From Bordetella parapertussis (GTDB taxonomy: Bacteria; Pseudomonadota; Gammaproteobacteria; Burkholderiales; SG8-41): a DNA stretch of 64,000 nucleotides. Shown here piece after piece: positions 16,490 through 24,498 of this stretch; the first letter of the stretch is position 1, and every line of letters begins with the position of its first letter. Under the pieces are notes generated by a model that searched no databases, was not told where the DNA came from, and saw only the letters and a program-made list of their open reading frames with translations. A program made the position numbers and the translations under genes. The stretch spans positions 1 through 64,000 of the forward strand of contig CAMATZ010000006.1 of assembly GCA_945861275.1 (NCBI GenBank), written 5' to 3'.

Positions 16490-16891
16490 ATGTCCAGTCT
16501 GATGGAAAAATCACCGCTCGGTGTATTTCAGGCGCACTTGGCGAAAGGCGAACTCGCCTATCAGGTATGTCTTGATGACAACAAACCTTTTTTCTACCCC
16601 CGTCTCGTGGCGCCCGCAACCGGCAGCACGAATATTGAATGGCGCGTCTCCAAAGGACTCGGCACGGTGTATACGACCACCGCAGTGCATTACAAAGACG
16701 AGCCGCCGCTGAATGTGGCGATGATCGATCTCGATGAGGGTTTTCGCATGATGAGCCGCGTCGAGGACATCGATGCGATGCAGGTCAAGATCGGCATGCG
16801 GGTGAAGTTTCGTGTGCATCCCGGCAGTGACAAGATGGCGCCGTATCCCGTATTCACCCCCGCACCGACCGCAACCGGGGGTGCGAAATGA
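16490..16891 (+). CDS. OB-fold (DUF35-type) partner protein of thiolase
   Basis: The 133-residue protein matches the DUF35 OB-fold class that accompanies SCP2-type thiolases and is thought to channel acyl-CoA. Visible blocks are FFYPRLVAPATGS, GLGTVYTTTAVH, VAMIDLDEGFRMMSRV and IGMRVKFRVH. The zinc ribbon Cys pairs common in the family are absent (one Cys in total). Its stop overlaps the thiolase start (ATGA), so the pair is translationally coupled and probably forms a complex. Confidence 0.88.
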   Translation: MSSLMEKSPLGVFQAHLAKGELAYQVCLDDNKPFFYPRLVAPATGSTNIEWRVSKGLGTVYTTTAVHYKDEPPLNVAMIDLDEGFRMMSRVEDIDAMQVKIGMRVKFRVHPGSDKMAPYPVFTPAPTATGGAK

Positions 16892-18057
16892 GCGTCGCTA
16901 ATCTCGTGGGTTTGCAACGCGGCAGCGTCGCGGTCGTGGGCGCCGAGGAATCCGATCTGGGCCAGGTCGCGCAGGGCACGCATCCGATGGACCTGATGGC
17001 GCAAGCCACCATGCGCGCGCTGGAGGATTGCGGCTTGACGCTGAAGGATGTGGACGGGCTGTTCGTGGGCGCCACACAGGTGCGCATGGGACCGATGGCG
17101 TTTGCCGAGTATCTGCGTATCAAGCCCAAATATTTCGACGGCACCGTCATCGGCGGCTCGTCATTCATGACGCATGTCGCGCACGCGCATGCGGCGCTGC
17201 AGTTGGGGCTATGCAATGTGGCGGTCATCGCCTACGGCAGCACGCAGCGGTCGGTGTCGCGCGCGGCGGCCAGCCCACGCGAATTCAATTTCTACGAATC
17301 GCCGTATCGCCCGTTTATGCCGAGCACCGCGTACGCCATGGCAGCGATGCGGCATATGCATCAGTACGGCACCACCCGTGAACAGTTGGCGGAGGTGGCC
17401 GTATCCGCGCGCAAATGGGCGCTGTTGAACTCAAAGGCATGGGAGAAAGAGCCGCTCACCATTGAGCAGGTGCTGAAAGCGCGCATGGTGAGTTATCCGT
17501 TCACGGTGCGCGATTGCTGCCTGGTGCTCGACGGCGGCGGGGCGATTGTGATGGTGCGCGCGGATCGCGCCAAGTCGCTGAAAAAGAAACCGGTGTATGT
17601 GCTGGGCAGCGGCGAATCGCTGTCGCACGCCAATATTTCCAGCATGCCGGATTTTACGGTGACCGCGGCAAAAGAATCCGGCGCGCAGGCCTACGCGATG
17701 GCCGGCATGAAGCCTGCGGATATGAACATGCTGTCGCTGTACGACGCGTTTACCATTACGCCGATACTGTTCCTGGAAGATTTGGGCTTTTGTCCGAAAG
17801 GCGAGGGTGGACGTTTTGTCGCGGGCGGGACAATTGCGCCGGGCGGCAAACTCGCGGTGAATACCAGCGGCGGCGGCTTGTCCTATTGCCATCCCGGCAT
17901 GTATGGCCTGCTGGTGATGATCGAGGCGATCCGGCAGGTGCGGGGCGAATGCGGTCAGCGGCAGGTCAAAAACTGCGATGTCGCTCTGGCTCAGGGCAAT
18001 GGTGGCGTGTTTTCCAGCGAATGCACGGTGATTTTCGGTTCCGAGGCCACGCTGTAA
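16888..18057 (+). CDS. Thiolase-family protein (SCP2/lipid-transfer type)
   Basis: The 389-residue protein has the thiolase fold: LKDVDGLFVGATQ, GGSSFMTHVAHAHAAL, MNMLSLYDAFTITPI and NTSGGGLSYCHPGMYG. In the position of the nucleophilic Cys the sequence reads GGSS, so it may not be a classical thiolase, as in other DUF35-linked members; the C-terminal His region remains. Coupled to the OB-fold gene by a 4-nt overlap. The context (Bug receptors, dioxygenase) suggests acyl-CoA chemistry in a catabolic route. Confidence 0.88.
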   Translation: MSVANLVGLQRGSVAVVGAEESDLGQVAQGTHPMDLMAQATMRALEDCGLTLKDVDGLFVGATQVRMGPMAFAEYLRIKPKYFDGTVIGGSSFMTHVAHAHAALQLGLCNVAVIAYGSTQRSVSRAAASPREFNFYESPYRPFMPSTAYAMAAMRHMHQYGTTREQLAEVAVSARKWALLNSKAWEKEPLTIEQVLKARMVSYPFTVRDCCLVLDGGGAIVMVRADRAKSLKKKPVYVLGSGESLSHANISSMPDFTVTAAKESGAQAYAMAGMKPADMNMLSLYDAFTITPILFLEDLGFCPKGEGGRFVAGGTIAPGGKLAVNTSGGGLSYCHPGMYGLLVMIEAIRQVRGECGQRQVKNCDVALAQGNGGVFSSECTVIFGSEATL

Positions 18058-18163
18058 GGAATCGACTGTCACGCCGACCTATGCACGCAAATGAGTGCAT
18101 TTCCGTCGCGCCGGGAATCTCTCCCGGCGATCGCGGTCTGAGTCTGAACTAACAGGAGGGCAT

Positions 18164-18724
18164 ATGGAAAGACGAGGATTCATACAGGGCATTGCGGCAT
18201 TGGCGGCTTTCGTGACATTGCCGGCGCGCGAAACGTTCGCGCAGTCAAATGACAGGAAAGCCGTCGACGCCATGCAAAAAAACTGGAAGGCGCTGCTGGC
18301 CGACGGCACGCCCGAGGTCACTGCCACACCACCACTGAAGCTGAGCAAAGAAGAGTGGCGCAAGCTGCTGTCGGCGCCGGCCTACGACGTGCTGCGCGAC
18401 GAAGGCACGGAACGCGCGGGCAGCAGTTCGCTCAATGCGGAAAAGCGCCCTGGCGTGTTCGTGTGTGCGGGCTGTGCATTGCCGGTGTTTACGTCGGCGA
18501 TGAAATACGAATCGGGCACCGGCTGGCCAAGTTTTTTCACCACCATCCCCGGCGCGTTCGTGAAAAAAACCGATTACAAGCTGATATTGCCGCGCACCGA
18601 GTATCACTGCGCCAAGTGCGGCGGGCATCACGGCCATGTGTTCGAGGACGGCCCGCAACCCACGCGCGAGCGCTGGTGCAACAATGGCGTTGCGCTAAGA
18701 TTCATTGCCAAGAACAAAGCCTGA
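18164..18724 (+). CDS. msrB: Exported peptide-methionine (R)-S-oxide reductase MsrB
   Basis: Repairs oxidised methionine. The start at 18164 follows AGGAGGG (18154-18160). The 186-residue product begins with a Tat-like signal (MERRGFIQGIAALAAF to ETFAQ), so it should act in the periplasm. The SelR domain has both zinc pairs (CAGC and CAKC), GTGWPSFFTTI, GGHHGHVFEDG and the catalytic Cys in RWCNNGVALRF. It is the last gene of the plus-strand catabolic run. Confidence 0.94.
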   Translation: MERRGFIQGIAALAAFVTLPARETFAQSNDRKAVDAMQKNWKALLADGTPEVTATPPLKLSKEEWRKLLSAPAYDVLRDEGTERAGSSSLNAEKRPGVFVCAGCALPVFTSAMKYESGTGWPSFFTTIPGAFVKKTDYKLILPRTEYHCAKCGGHHGHVFEDGPQPTRERWCNNGVALRFIAKNKA

Positions 18725-18796
18725 TTTTTAAACGCGACAGATAGACCTGGAAAAAGCTATTAGCCGCAGTGTTCACGAAGGAAATTCAAAAGATAA

Positions 18797-18867
18797 GACA
18801 GGATGAACAGGATTAACAGGATAGACCTGGGTGGAGGATTTATCCTGTGCATCCTGTTAATCCTGTC
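18797..18867. repeat. Long inverted repeat of the ACAGGAT type
   Basis: Arm 18797-18823 (GACAGGATGAACAGGATTAA, then CAGGATA) and arm 18841-18867 are near-perfect reverse complements around a 17-nt loop. Each arm is itself three tandem copies of an ACAGGATNN-like 9-mer. It sits between msrB and the GNAT gene and could act as a terminator, but it belongs to a dispersed repeat class common in environmental genomes. Confidence 0.8.
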
Positions 18868-18928
18868 GAATTGTTCTTGGGGTTAGCTGTGGCCGAATCG
18901 CCGTTTTTATTGGTAAGATAGGCGCACC

Positions 18929-19414
18929 GTGACCGCACCCGCGATACGCCTTGCCCGTGACAGCGATGCTCACACCATCGCGGTGATGTCGCGCTGCCTG
19001 ATTGAACTGGGTTTGCGCGGCTGGAGTTGGGATCCGGGACGTGTGATGCGCGCCATCGATCATCGCAATACCTGTGTGGCGGTCGCACAAATCGATTATC
19101 AAATCAGCGGATTTGCCATCGCCGAATTCGGCGACACACAGCTGCATCTGAGTCTGCTGGCGGTGGCGTCCACGCATCAACGCAATGGCATCGGGCGCGC
19201 GCTCGTCGCGTGGCTGGAGAAGTCGGCACTGACCGCCGGCATCACCGAAATCGAACTGGAGCTGCGCGCGAATAACACCAGTGCAAAATTTTTCTATCAG
19301 GCGCTCGGCTTCGAGTTTGTGAGTGCGGTTCCCCGCTACTATCGCGGCGAGGAGACCGCTTTCAGAATGCGTAAAGCGCTAAGCATCACTGCAGTTCGTT
19401 CCATTAATTCATAA
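18929..19414 (+). CDS. GNAT-family N-acetyltransferase
   Basis: The 161-residue protein (GTG start) has the GNAT fold, with the acetyl-CoA loop as VASTHQRNGIGRALVAWLE (Q/RxxGxG/A) and a C-terminal LELRANNTSAKFFYQALGFE. The substrate (peptide N-terminus, amine or antibiotic) cannot be told. It lies alone between a repeat and the YwaF-like gene. Confidence 0.88.
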   Translation: MTAPAIRLARDSDAHTIAVMSRCLIELGLRGWSWDPGRVMRAIDHRNTCVAVAQIDYQISGFAIAEFGDTQLHLSLLAVASTHQRNGIGRALVAWLEKSALTAGITEIELELRANNTSAKFFYQALGFEFVSAVPRYYRGEETAFRMRKALSITAVRSINS

Positions 19415-19505
19415 ATACTTGTTTAAAAACAATAAGTTACGTAGTATCCCGCGCGCCTGTCCCGTGTGACCATAGACGCGGGATCAAACCCGGAGCCTGA
19501 ACCCG

Positions 19506-20240
19506 ATGGCGGAAGGATTTCGTCCCTTCACTCTGGCGCACGGCGGCGCGTTGCTGTGCATCGGCGTTGTGATCGTGCTCGCGGTGAGTTGCGGACGCAG
19601 GCGTCACCATCCGCACGCGCCGACCGCAATTGAACGCTCATTCGCGTATCTCAACCTTGCCGTGTGGATCATTGCGCACGGCTGGTGGCAACTGCCGGCG
19701 CGGTTCGACCCGGCGATGACGCTGCCGCTGCAAATGTGCCACATCGCATCGCTGATCGCCTCCGCGGTGTTGCTCACACGAAACGACACGCTGCGTGCGA
19801 TCCTCTACTTCTGGGTGTTTGCCCTGTGTACGCAGGCGCTGATCACGCCGAGTCTGATCGAACCGCCCTCGTCGCCGGTGTTCTGGACGTTCTGGTTTTT
19901 ACACGGATTTGTGATGCTGACCGCCGTCTATGATCTTGCCGTGAACCGGTTTCGCCCGACGTGGCGCCATTACGCTATCGCCTGTGCTGCGAGTGCGGCC
20001 TACGTGGCCGTGGTGCTGCCAATCGACTTAATGCTGGGTGCGAACTACGGCTTTGTCGGAAAATCCAAACCCCTGAACCCCAGCGTCATCGATGTGCTGG
20101 GGCCGTGGCCCGAACGCCTGCTGATTATCGTGCCGCTGGCGGCATTGGCGATGGCGTTGGTGATGCTGCCGTGGGTGGTGTTACGGCAGGCGTCGAAGTG
20201 GAAGGGCCGGGCGCACGCTTCAATGCCATTGCGCTTCTGA
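19506..20240 (+). CDS. YwaF/TIGR02206-family integral membrane protein
   Basis: The 244-residue product has six to seven hydrophobic helices and the family block LPLQMCHIASLIASAVLL, followed by YFWVFALCTQALITPS, FWFLHGFVMLTAVYD and a late NYGFVGKSKP loop. This family has no established function. The 3' end overlaps the convergent patatin gene by 116 nt, so either the overlap is real or one C-terminus is longer than needed. Confidence 0.87.
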   Translation: MAEGFRPFTLAHGGALLCIGVVIVLAVSCGRRRHHPHAPTAIERSFAYLNLAVWIIAHGWWQLPARFDPAMTLPLQMCHIASLIASAVLLTRNDTLRAILYFWVFALCTQALITPSLIEPPSSPVFWTFWFLHGFVMLTAVYDLAVNRFRPTWRHYAIACAASAAYVAVVLPIDLMLGANYGFVGKSKPLNPSVIDVLGPWPERLLIIVPLAALAMALVMLPWVVLRQASKWKGRAHASMPLRF

Positions 20241-21111
20241 TTCGGGGCAACGCCGCGCGCGTGGCTTCTGCCGCAGCCGCAATCACGCGCGCGCGGTAGC
20301 TGCCGGAGGTGCCCGCGAAATAGCCGATTTCGGGGTGTATCAGCACATCGGCAAACTTCGTTTCGGCATCAATGCGCGCGCGCCGTTCGCGATCCGTGCG
20401 CAACCATTCGTCGGGCACATTGTGCGGAACGTTATCGACACGCGCCGAGATATCGACCGCGATCACCACGTTCGCGCCCAACGCGCGCGCTGCGCGTACC
20501 GGCACCGGGCTCACCACATCGCCGTCCACGTAGGTCACGCCTTCGATCCGCACTGCGTAGAAGCGCCCCGGCACAGCGCTTGAGGTGCGTACCGCCAGGC
20601 CGGTGTCGCCGCGATTGAAGATTTTCGGCGCGCCATCGCGTTGGCGCGTCGCCACCACCGCAAAGCGTATGCCCAGCGATTCCAGCGGGCGCTGATGCAC
20701 ACGCGTATTGACGAAATCCTGCAGTTTTTGGCCGCGCACCTGGCCCCAATACCACCACGACAAATCACGCAGGTCCTCCAGGTCGAGATTCATCGCGAGC
20801 TGTTCGACGTCGGGCGCACTCATACCGCCGGCGTAGAGCGCGCCGATTACCGAGCCGATGCTTACGCCCACGATCAAATCGGGCTTGAGGCCTTCGGCAT
20901 CCAGCACACGCAACACGCCCGCATGGGCGAATCCACGGCGCCCGCCACTGCCCAGCACCAACGCCACTTGCGGGCGGACATCGGTCGCACGCGGCGCAAC
21001 GTAGCGCGGCGGGTTGGGGCCGTCATAGTCGTATTCGGCGGCGCTGACTGCGGCACTTACCACGCTGCCCAGCCACAGGAAGATCAGGCGAAGCGCGCAA
21101 TGCTTGAGCAT
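20125..21111 (-). CDS. Patatin-like phospholipase (RssA type)
   Basis: The 328-residue product has a signal peptide (LIFLWLGSVVSAAVSAAEYD), the oxyanion loop GSGGRRGFAHAGV, the nucleophile elbow GVSIGSVIG and the dyad Asp in YVDGDVVSPVP, a complete patatin active site. Export to the periplasm or outer membrane is expected. The C-terminal 50 residues are Pro/Ser/Ala-rich and overlap ywaF on the other strand, so this tail is probably dispensable. Confidence 0.9.
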   Translation of the reverse strand: MLKHCALRLIFLWLGSVVSAAVSAAEYDYDGPNPPRYVAPRATDVRPQVALVLGSGGRRGFAHAGVLRVLDAEGLKPDLIVGVSIGSVIGALYAGGMSAPDVEQLAMNLDLEDLRDLSWWYWGQVRGQKLQDFVNTRVHQRPLESLGIRFAVVATRQRDGAPKIFNRGDTGLAVRTSSAVPGRFYAVRIEGVTYVDGDVVSPVPVRAARALGANVVIAVDISARVDNVPHNVPDEWLRTDRERRARIDAETKFADVLIHPEIGYFAGTSGSYRARVIAAAAEATRAALPRIRSAMALKRAPGPSTSTPAVTPPTAASPTPSPMPPAAR

Positions 21112-21128
21112 GGTAAATATTTCAGACG

Positions 21129-21944
21129 CTACACCTGGGGCGCGAGCCGCGCCTGACCGTAAAACGCCAGTAACGCCTTGAGCCGCTCACGCGGCGCCAG
21201 CGCCTGAAAATAGCCGCGACGGCTGGGCGACAAGCCGCTGCTGCGCCGCAAATCCACCAGCGACTCGGCCATTTTGACCCATGCCGCCAGCGAATCCATC
21301 ACCGGCGCGTCATCCACGCGGTTCACGCCATTGCGCGCGAGCAACACGCACAGCGGCGCCTCGCCGGGAATAATCACATCGGCGCCATCGGCTATCATTT
21401 TGCGTGCCGCTACCTTGAAGCGCTCGATCAGTTGCGCCGGGTCGCTGAACCCCTTCAGCACATCGGCAAAGGTAAACCCCACCTGGCGCGCCGCGGTAAA
21501 GCGGCTGCTCAAACCATAACGATGTGCGTTGTCGGACAATTGGCCGGCCATGCCTTCGATGAAATTGAGGATGCCGAATTTTTCGCCCAGCGTACACGCA
21601 AACAGCATGGCCGACTCGCCATAGCCCACCACCGGGATATTGAGCGAAGCGCGTGTCTCACGCAGCATGATGTCGGGTATGCTGCTGATGGCGTAGGCAT
21701 CAAAGCCCGCTTCTTCGGCGGCTATGCCCGCCATCAGGAATTGCGGCCCGTGCAGGCGTTGAATCACGTCAAAGCAGATGTCAGTGCCGGGATAATTCGT
21801 TGGATACGTGCCCGCCGCCATGCCGTGCATCACAATTTCAGTGTCGGGCCGCGCGACTTTTTTGAAATGCGCGGTGAGTGCCTCGTCATAGGCAGGCAAA
21901 TCCTGCAACACGGTAAAACTCTGGTGCCAGATGCGCATGGCCAT
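21129..21944 (-). CDS. Asp/Glu racemase-family protein
   Basis: The 271-residue protein fits the aspartate/glutamate/hydantoin racemase superfamily. The two catalytic Cys are plausible in AMLFACTLGEKFG (central) and EAPLCVLLARNG (C-terminal half), with GYGESAMLF and ADVIIPGEAP around them. Such enzymes include maleate isomerase, arylmalonate decarboxylase and hydantoin racemase; the substrate is not clear. It diverges from the TcuA-like gene with 75 bp between, so the two may be co-regulated. Confidence 0.85.
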   Translation of the reverse strand: MAMRIWHQSFTVLQDLPAYDEALTAHFKKVARPDTEIVMHGMAAGTYPTNYPGTDICFDVIQRLHGPQFLMAGIAAEEAGFDAYAISSIPDIMLRETRASLNIPVVGYGESAMLFACTLGEKFGILNFIEGMAGQLSDNAHRYGLSSRFTAARQVGFTFADVLKGFSDPAQLIERFKVAARKMIADGADVIIPGEAPLCVLLARNGVNRVDDAPVMDSLAAWVKMAESLVDLRRSSGLSPSRRGYFQALAPRERLKALLAFYGQARLAPQV

Positions 21945-22019
21945 GATTCGATCAATCCGTATCGTTGTAAACTGATGGATTGTAACTTAGTCGCGTACTA
22001 ACCTCAGGGAGAACGCACC

Positions 22020-23474
22020 GTGAGCCTGTCCTCGCAATCATTCGATGTGGTTGTCGCCGGTTGCGGTATCGCCGGCCTGTGCGCAGCGGTTGCCGCTGCG
22101 GAAAACGGCGCGCGTGTCGCCGTACTCGAACGCGCGCCCATCGAAGAGCGCGGCGGCAACACGCGCTATACCGACGCCTATCTGCGGATGAAAAGCGAGA
22201 CCGAAGTCACCGACGATTTTGAAACGCATCTGGCGCAGAACGGCGGCGGCTATCTCGATCCGGAGCTGATTAAACATACCACGCAGGCATACGATACCTG
22301 GCCCGCCATCGTAAAAACGCTGAGCTTTGCAGATCCGGAACTGATTGCCGCCTTCGCCAATGCCTGCGGTCCCACCGTGCAATGGCTGAAAACCTTCGGC
22401 GTCAAATTCGATTTCCTGCCGACGCAATTTCTAACAAAATCGCAACCGCGCCTGCTGCCTATCGGCGGCGGGCTGGCGCTGATTGAAGCGCTTGCCGCCG
22501 CCGCCGAAAAACGCGGCGTGCATTTTTTTTATGAAACCACCGCCACCAGACTGCTGCAAAGTGAACGCGGTATGGTGACGGGCCTGCGCGCCAGTGGTGC
22601 CACAGGTGAACCGCTGCACCTCATGGGTAAAGTCATCCTCGGCTGCGGCGGCTTTGAGGGCAACGCGGAAATGCAGACGCGCTACATCGGCCCGCGCGCC
22701 ATCTATCTGCGGCCGGTGGCACGCGGCGGTTATTACAACAAGGGTGAAGGCATCCGCATGGCGCTCGACATCGGTGCTGCGCCATGTGGTGATTTCGGCA
22801 GTTATCACGCGGAGCCCATTGATCCACGCTCGGGCCGGCCTGAGCCGTCGGTGTTTATTTTTCCCTACGGCGTGCTGGTTAACCAGGAAGGCGTGCGCTT
22901 CACCGATGAAGCGCCGGGCACCGTGGACGCGGTTTACGAATCGATCACACGCAGGATTTTCAGTCAAACCGACGGCATCGCCTATGCCCTGCTCGACAGC
23001 AAGATCAACGATGTGCCCAACTACAAGCTGGGCCTGCGCAGCGATCAGCCGCCGATCACCGGCGCCACTATCGCCGAACTCGCCGGAAAACTGAAAATCC
23101 CTGCCGCGATACTGGAACACACTGTCAACGCCTACAACGCGGCTTGCGTGACGGGTGAGTTCAAACCGCTGGAACTCGATCATCTCGCCACGCGCGGCCT
23201 CGCTCCCGCGAAATCCAACTGGGCGCGCCCGCTGAACCAGCCGCCTTATCAGGCGTACCCGGTGATCTCGTCCAACGTGCTTACCTTCGGCGGACTCAAA
23301 GTAAATACACATGCACAGGTGCTCAATCAGGATGGCGTTCCGATCCAGGGGCTTTACGCCGCCGGGGAAGTCGTCGGCCTGTACTACAAGACCTACACCG
23401 GCGCCACCTCGGTGTTAAAGGGTGCGGTATTCGGCCGGCTCGCGGGACTGGATGCGACGCGCACGCCAGCCTGA
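22020..23474 (+). CDS. tcuA: FAD-dependent tricarballylate dehydrogenase-like flavoprotein (TcuA)
   Basis: The 484-residue protein (GTG start after CAGGGAG) is a fumarate-reductase-type flavoprotein. FAD binding is by VVAGCGIAGLCAAVAA and LERAPIEERGGNTRYT; the dehydrogenase core includes VILGCGGFEGN, EGIRMALDIGAAP and a C-terminal GLYAAGEVVGLYYKTYTGAT. The closest type I recall is TcuA, which oxidises tricarballylate to cis-aconitate. The abundance of TTT receptors nearby fits a tricarboxylate substrate, but that is inference; a TcuB partner is not in the window. Confidence 0.82.
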   Translation: MSLSSQSFDVVVAGCGIAGLCAAVAAAENGARVAVLERAPIEERGGNTRYTDAYLRMKSETEVTDDFETHLAQNGGGYLDPELIKHTTQAYDTWPAIVKTLSFADPELIAAFANACGPTVQWLKTFGVKFDFLPTQFLTKSQPRLLPIGGGLALIEALAAAAEKRGVHFFYETTATRLLQSERGMVTGLRASGATGEPLHLMGKVILGCGGFEGNAEMQTRYIGPRAIYLRPVARGGYYNKGEGIRMALDIGAAPCGDFGSYHAEPIDPRSGRPEPSVFIFPYGVLVNQEGVRFTDEAPGTVDAVYESITRRIFSQTDGIAYALLDSKINDVPNYKLGLRSDQPPITGATIAELAGKLKIPAAILEHTVNAYNAACVTGEFKPLELDHLATRGLAPAKSNWARPLNQPPYQAYPVISSNVLTFGGLKVNTHAQVLNQDGVPIQGLYAAGEVVGLYYKTYTGATSVLKGAVFGRLAGLDATRTPA

Positions 23475-23573
23475 TTGATGCGCTTAACAATATGATTTTA
23501 TGTAACTATTTCCAGAAACGCGTATACTTTTAGCAGCACGGGAAAATTTCTCGCGAACCGTCAGGGAGCTCAC

Positions 23574-24446
23574 ATGGGACTGCGACTCAAGTTCAACCTG
23601 GTTTTGCTGCTGGTATTTGTCATCGGCCTGGGCGTGACGGGTTATATCTCGCACGATCTATTGCATCGCAATGCGCGCGACGAGGTGTTGCGCAATGCGG
23701 GGGTGATGATGGAAGCCGCGCTGTCGATGCGCAGTTATACCAACACGCAACTGCGCCCGTTAATCCCTTACAGCGACGAAATATTCCATCCGCAAAGCGT
23801 GCCCGCTTATTCCGCCACCGAGATCATGGCCGCGTTGCGCAAGAAATACGCGGATTACTCGTACAAGGAAGCCACGCTCAACCCGACCAATCCGCGCAAC
23901 AGGGCGGTGGCATGGGAAGCCGATATCGTCAACACCTTTCGCAATGCGCCGGAGCACGGCGAAATCAGCGGCATGCGCGATACGCCCACCGGGCAATCGC
24001 TGTATCTCGCGCGGCCGTTTCAGATCAAGGACAAGGCTTGTCTTGCGTGCCACACCACGGCGGCGCAAGCGCCACCGGCCATGGTAAAAATCTACGGTCC
24101 CAACAACGGCTTCGGCTGGAAACACATGGAAGTCATCGGCGCGCAGATTGTGTCAGTGCCGATGTCGCTGCCCATCCAAAATGCCGACCGCGCGTTCTAC
24201 GCATTCATGATTTCGCTGTCGGCGGTGTTTCTGGCGCTGTTCGTGATATTAAACGTGATGATGAGCCTGCTGATCGTGAAGCCGATCACCCGCATGTCGG
24301 CCGCCGCCGACAAAATAAGCACCGGTGACATGGACATCGCCGAGTTCAACGAAGCGGGCAAGGATGAAGTCGCGCTGCTGGGCAGATCATTCAACCGCAT
24401 GCGGCGCAGTCTGGCCAAAGCCATAGACCTGATCAACAAGAGTTAA
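23574..24446 (+). CDS. DUF3365 haem sensor with HAMP domain
   Basis: The 290-residue protein has an N-terminal membrane helix (about 8-26), a periplasmic DUF3365 (Tll0287-like) domain with a c-type haem motif CLACH at 156-160, a second membrane helix (about 205-230) and a C-terminal HAMP segment (VKPITRMSAAADKISTGDMD). It ends there with no kinase or cyclase domain. The Ser/Thr kinase gene begins 52 bp downstream, which suggests a redox or ligand sensor that signals through that separate protein. Confidence 0.88.
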   Translation: MGLRLKFNLVLLLVFVIGLGVTGYISHDLLHRNARDEVLRNAGVMMEAALSMRSYTNTQLRPLIPYSDEIFHPQSVPAYSATEIMAALRKKYADYSYKEATLNPTNPRNRAVAWEADIVNTFRNAPEHGEISGMRDTPTGQSLYLARPFQIKDKACLACHTTAAQAPPAMVKIYGPNNGFGWKHMEVIGAQIVSVPMSLPIQNADRAFYAFMISLSAVFLALFVILNVMMSLLIVKPITRMSAAADKISTGDMDIAEFNEAGKDEVALLGRSFNRMRRSLAKAIDLINKS

Positions 24447-24498
24447 CCCTTTTCGTTCATACGGCCAACACCTTGCCCACTCGCCGCGTATCATTGTC

